Shown here: piece by piece, positions 60,553 to 64,000 of the stretch
How positions within the stretch are numbered: the first letter of the stretch is position 1
Layout: every line of letters starts with the position of its first letter
Source of the DNA: Syngnathus acus
Lineage: Eukaryota > Chordata > Actinopteri > Syngnathiformes > Syngnathidae
Length of the DNA: 64,000 bases
Assembly (NCBI RefSeq): GCF_901709675.1
Contig: NC_051106.1
Span: forward strand, 1,772,001-1,836,000
Direction: 5' to 3'
Notes under the pieces: model-generated
What the model saw: the letters and a program-made list of their open reading frames with translations, nothing else
Databases searched by the model: none
Told to the model about the DNA's origin: nothing
Translations under genes and position numbers: made by a program

Positions 60553-60573
60553 ATGGCACCGCCGCGGTGTTGA
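60553..60573 (+). promoter_or_regulatory. Short upstream ORF before dcaf10
   Basis: ATG GCA CCG CCG CGG TGT TGA: a six-codon open frame about 70 nt ahead of the dcaf10 start, in GC-rich sequence likely to be 5' UTR. If transcribed, it could reduce translation of the main frame. The transcription start is not known. Confidence 0.35.
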
Positions 60574-60645
60574 GGCGGCTCCGCTTTCACGCTCGTCCGG
60601 TGGACCGCGCTCATTCGACGCTCGGATATCTCGCCAGAGGCCACA

Positions 60646-63388
60646 ATGAGCTCAGAGGACCCCGACGACCCGCGGGACAGGCCCGACAGCAGGAGCAGCA
60701 GCAGCACGACCACCAGCAGCAGCAGTAGCGGCGGCGGGGGATCCGACAAAGAACCCCACATGGACGGCTCGGACCACGATGGAGACCTCGCTCGTAGCTG
60801 CCCTCCTTCCCCGCCGGCAACCAGCGAGACTTTGGAAGATCGTCAAGAATCAGCCGCCGCGCCTCAATCGGCAGGCGGCGACGGCAGTGGGGGTTCGGGC
60901 TGCGACACTAGCCGGGCTCCGAGTCTGTTCTCGTGGCTTCAGAACAGGTCCATCAGGCGCGGCGTATTTGTGGACCCGGTGCGAGACAATTTCAGGACCA
61001 TGACTAGCTTGTACAGCTCCATGAACCCGGCCGCCGACTCAGTCAACCTGAGCACCAAGACGCACGGTGCCGTGTTCAACCTGGAATACTCTCCAGACGG
61101 GTAAGGAAGGCCCTCAAGTCGGGGTGACCCCGAATGTGGAGGCCGAGAATGCATAATTACACAAATGTCGGCTGGACCCCCACCCCTGACCCTCATCTGA
61201 AACCCATACCCAGTCAGCTAGCACAACTCTTTACATTGAATTCCAAACCTGGTCCTGAAAACACCAAACCTTATTTGAAACCTAACCCTGGCTTTTGTTT
61301 GTTTTTAATGGATAGTCCACAGCCTCCAGTCCAATCAGTCTCTATCAAATGATCAGTTCATCCTCACGTTCTGCAGGAGCCTGATAATTGAATCAGGTGT
61401 GTTCAGGGAAACTTGGAAAACATGTAGGAATGCGGCCCCCGAGGACTGGAGTTTGAGACCCCTGCTCTATCTAGATACAGTATCAAGTTATTTGATCCTT
61501 CGAGAGCCTAAATTGCTTTCTTGCTCAAGTTATACTGGCAGTTGACTTTTGTATGCTGATTACGTTTGTAGGTGTGTAATCGATTAGAGTGGGAGGGTCA
61601 GTTGTTCACTGTGGATTAGTGGCTGGGTCAAAGCGACTAGACGGCTCAATAAAGCAGGTCAAGCTGAAGCAGCAGGCCGGCTCACCCTTGTGTTCCCACT
61701 CGGTCCTCCTGTTAATGCGTGCTGGGCTGAAATACAAACCCTGGCACGAGACCCAAATGTGAAACTTTGAAGTCCAGTTTGAAAGCCTGGCTGTCGCCAA
61801 GCTTTAAATGCTCATTTAAAAAACAACAACCCTGGTTTAGAAAAAACTTGGCCAAGTGCTCGACGATGACGTGTGATCTTCAGGTCTGTGCTGACGGTGG
61901 CCTGCGAGCAGACCGAGGTCCTCCTCTTTGATCCTGTCTCGTCCCGACACATCAAAACCTTGACGGAGGCCCATGAGGATTGTGTCAACAACATAAGGTG
62001 ACTTTTGTCCATATTTCAAATCATTCAAGCTAAGGCATTGAAATGGAAACGCTGACGGTTCTGCTTCAGGTTCCTGGACAACCGTCTGTTCGCCACGTGC
62101 TCGGATGACACCACCATCGCGCTGTGGGACCTGCGCAAGCTCAACTCCAAGGTGTGCTCGCTGCATGGCCATGCCAGCTGGGTGAAGAACATCGAGTACG
62201 ACACCAACACGCGCCTGCTGGTCACCTCCGGCTTCGACGGCAACGTCATCACGTGGGACACCAACAGGTGCCCAGAGTCTTACTTTAAAGTGATCATGAG
62301 CTACTTTCAAATTTCGTCACCGGAGCAAAAGTCTGATAAAATACCAAACGCTCCCCTCAGATTCACGGAGGACGGCTGCCCGCACAAGAAGTTCTTCCAC
62401 ACACGCTACCTGATGAGGATGCGCCTGACACCCGACTGCTCCAAGATGCTCATCTCCACGTCGTCGGGCTACCTGCTCATCCTGCACGACTTGGACCTCA
62501 CGCAGTCGCTGGAGGTGGGCAGCTACCGCATGCTGCGGGCCAGGCGGACGCCGCTCACTTCAGGTAGGCGGCCCCGGCCTTCGCTCCCGGCATGCAGGGA
62601 TCGCGGTCGGGTGGGTTCAAATGTGCGCTTTGACGCTCAGACGGAGGCGCGCTGGCATCCCGCTCGGCCGGACCGCGCCACGGAAACGACTCCGGCAAGT
62701 TGCACCCGCATAGAGAAGGTGAGAAGCCCTTTGACGTCAAAAGCTGTCGAGGATCAACGTCCGATCATGAAACCTAAACGCTCTTCCTTCAGGCCTTTCT
62801 CCCCGGAACAGCCTGGAGGTTCTGACCCCGGAGATCCCGGGCGAGCGGGATCGAGGGAGCTGCATCACGTCCCTGCAGCTCCACCCCAAAGGCTGGGCCG
62901 CACTCATACGCTGCTCCAGCAACATGGACGATCGCGAGGTGAGCCCGAGACGCGACGATGGCACGTTGGCCTCTGTGGCAGGTTTTTCAAGCCCGCCCCC
63001 GGCATGTCCCCCGCAGTGGACGTGCGTGTACGAGTTCCAGGAGGGCGCGCCCACCCGCCCGCCAGCGTCCCCACGCTGCTCCCTGCGCCTGACTCACTTC
63101 ATCGAGGAGGCCAACGTGGGGCGGGGCTACATCAAGGAGCTTTGTTTCAGCCCGGACGGACGCCTCATCTGCTCGCCGTACGGCTACGGAGTGCGTCTGC
63201 TTGCCTTTGACGACAGCTGCGGCGAGCTAGCCGACTGCGTGCCGGTGCAGACGGCTTGCCTGCGCGAGGTGCGCTCCATCTACTCTCACAGCGACGTGGT
63301 GCTCACCACCAAGTTCTCGCCCACACACTGCCAGCTGGCCTCGGGCTGCCTGAGCGGCCGGGTGGCGCTCTACCAGCCCAAGTTCTAG
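60646..63388 (+). CDS. dcaf10: DDB1- and CUL4-associated factor 10 (WD40 protein)
   Basis: DCAF10 (WDR32) is a WD40 substrate-receptor subunit of the CUL4-DDB1 ubiquitin ligase; its substrates are poorly known. Exons: 60646-61100, 61884-61997, 62070-62267, 62361-62563, 62641-62718, 62793-62938, 63017-63388. They sum to 1,566 nt, 521 aa (human about 559), with all phases compatible. The N-terminus (about 1-95) is Ser/Gly/Asp low complexity. Diagnostic blocks are VFVDPVRDNFRTMTSLYSSM, AHEDCVNNIRFLDNRL, the DWD-type motif TIALWDLRKL (WDxR, for DDB1 contact), NIEYDTNTRLLVTSGFDGNV and the C-terminal THCQLASGCLSGRVALYQPK. The first exon is GC-rich and CpG-dense. The start is the first ATG opening the long frame. 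A tiny upstream ORF lies at 60,553-60,573. Confidence 0.94.
61366..61464. mobile_element. hAT-like repeat end in dcaf10 intron 1
   Basis: Contains the dispersed teleost sequence aatcaggtgtgttcagggaa followed by aacatgtaggaatgcggcc and the terminus gaggactggagtttgagacccctg, the inverted form of a CAGGGGTsTCAAACTCCA-type hAT end. The other end is not clear within the intron. Confidence 0.45.
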
Positions 63389-64000
63389 CAGAACACGCCC
63401 ACCCAGGTACGCCCGCGTCTTCTATGCACACCTTCTCAAAAGTGCTGCGGCCCGCCGGGGACGTTTCGAGTCCGTCCCGAAGCGACAGCGGCCTCAACGA
63501 TTCGCTCCGCCTTAAATTGCACATTTAAGGTGGAACCTTAGGGGCGAGGCGTCCGACGGCTGCTTAGCACGTCCGTCCGGCTTGCCCTTGTGAGGCTCGA
63601 CTTGGAATCTATGCTGCGGCCGTCCCGTGTGGACCATCCTCGTGGTCTCCGCGTGCTTGCGTGCATTTTCTCAAGAAGTGGTCTGCATGTGAGCTAAACT
63701 GAAGATTGAAAATTGTCCAAAGGTCTGAAAGTGAGCGTGATGGCTTCTTTGTCTCAATGCGATTGGCGGGCTGTGTGACTTTTTAGAAGGGGGAAAAAAA
63801 TTTAAATTAATATTAAATTAAATTGATAAAAAAGTAATTCTAAGAAAAATGGCTTTTCCTAGAAATATTGCAACTTTTTCTCAAAGTGGAAAAACCAGAC
63901 TCTAATCTTGAAACTTTTTTTTCAACGAGACTTAAATCTTCAGATTTTCTCAAACCACCGCAAATTTCTAGAAAAAAAGTACAGTTTTTATAAAAACGTT

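Larger units (their letters stand above)
55563..60645. other. Divergent intergenic region between akap12 and dcaf10
   Basis: About 5 kb holding the upstream regions of two divergently transcribed genes, with several mobile-element remnants (listed separately) at 56.43-56.85, 57.46-58.32, 59.16-59.42 and 59.42-59.99 kb. The stretches 55,600-56,400 and 58,320-59,150 show no open frame or repeat I recognise. Noncoding first exons of akap12 may lie here. The GC content rises sharply from about 60,440 toward dcaf10. Confidence 0.5.

Overview
The window is vertebrate genomic DNA. Short GT-AG introns, tRNA-derived SINE and LINE debris, and 3R-style synteny point to a ray-finned (teleost) fish with a compact genome. 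Four genes of the nesprin-1/gravin neighbourhood are recognised by protein similarity recalled from the families, and exon phases close without a single frame error in each model.

Layout. (1) 1-37,260, plus strand: the 3' four fifths of syne1 (nesprin-1 giant). I place 109 coding exons from 93 to 36,808, about 7,113 residues. They are almost entirely spectrin-like repeats and end in a KASH transmembrane tail. (2) 38,772-41,274, plus: rmnd1, 11 exons, 404 aa, a mitochondrial inner-membrane protein. (3) 42,116-55,562, minus: akap12 (gravin), four coding exons, 4,176 aa, dominated by one 12.3-kb exon. It is more than twice the length of mammalian gravin (about 1,780 aa) because of two internal tandem-repeat arrays. 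(4) 55,563-60,645: a transposon-rich intergenic stretch (perfect-TIR MITE, SINE nested in a retroelement 3' end, hAT-like remnants) between the divergent akap12 and dcaf10. (5) 60,646-63,388, plus: dcaf10, 7 exons, 521 aa, a WD40 substrate receptor of CUL4-DDB1.

How they relate. The genes do not form a pathway; what links them is conserved synteny. SYNE1, RMND1 and AKAP12 are neighbours in tetrapods, where ESR1, CCDC170 and ARMT1 lie between SYNE1 and RMND1; those three are absent here. rmnd1 and akap12 converge tail to tail, while akap12 and dcaf10 diverge head to head.

The most unusual content is the akap12 repeat region (about 47,595-52,425): some 115 tandem 42-bp units encoding a 14-residue Thr/Pro/acidic motif. 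Its homogenised core has a 28-residue higher-order unit and two back-to-back 888-bp segmental copies. The array is flanked on both sides by short helices matching the PKA RII-binding pattern. A second, unrelated 28-residue repeat array lies near the C-terminus. The long plus-strand open frames over this region (784 and 388 codons) are antisense shadows. All exon calls were made by eye from splice consensus, phase and homology; no alignment was run.
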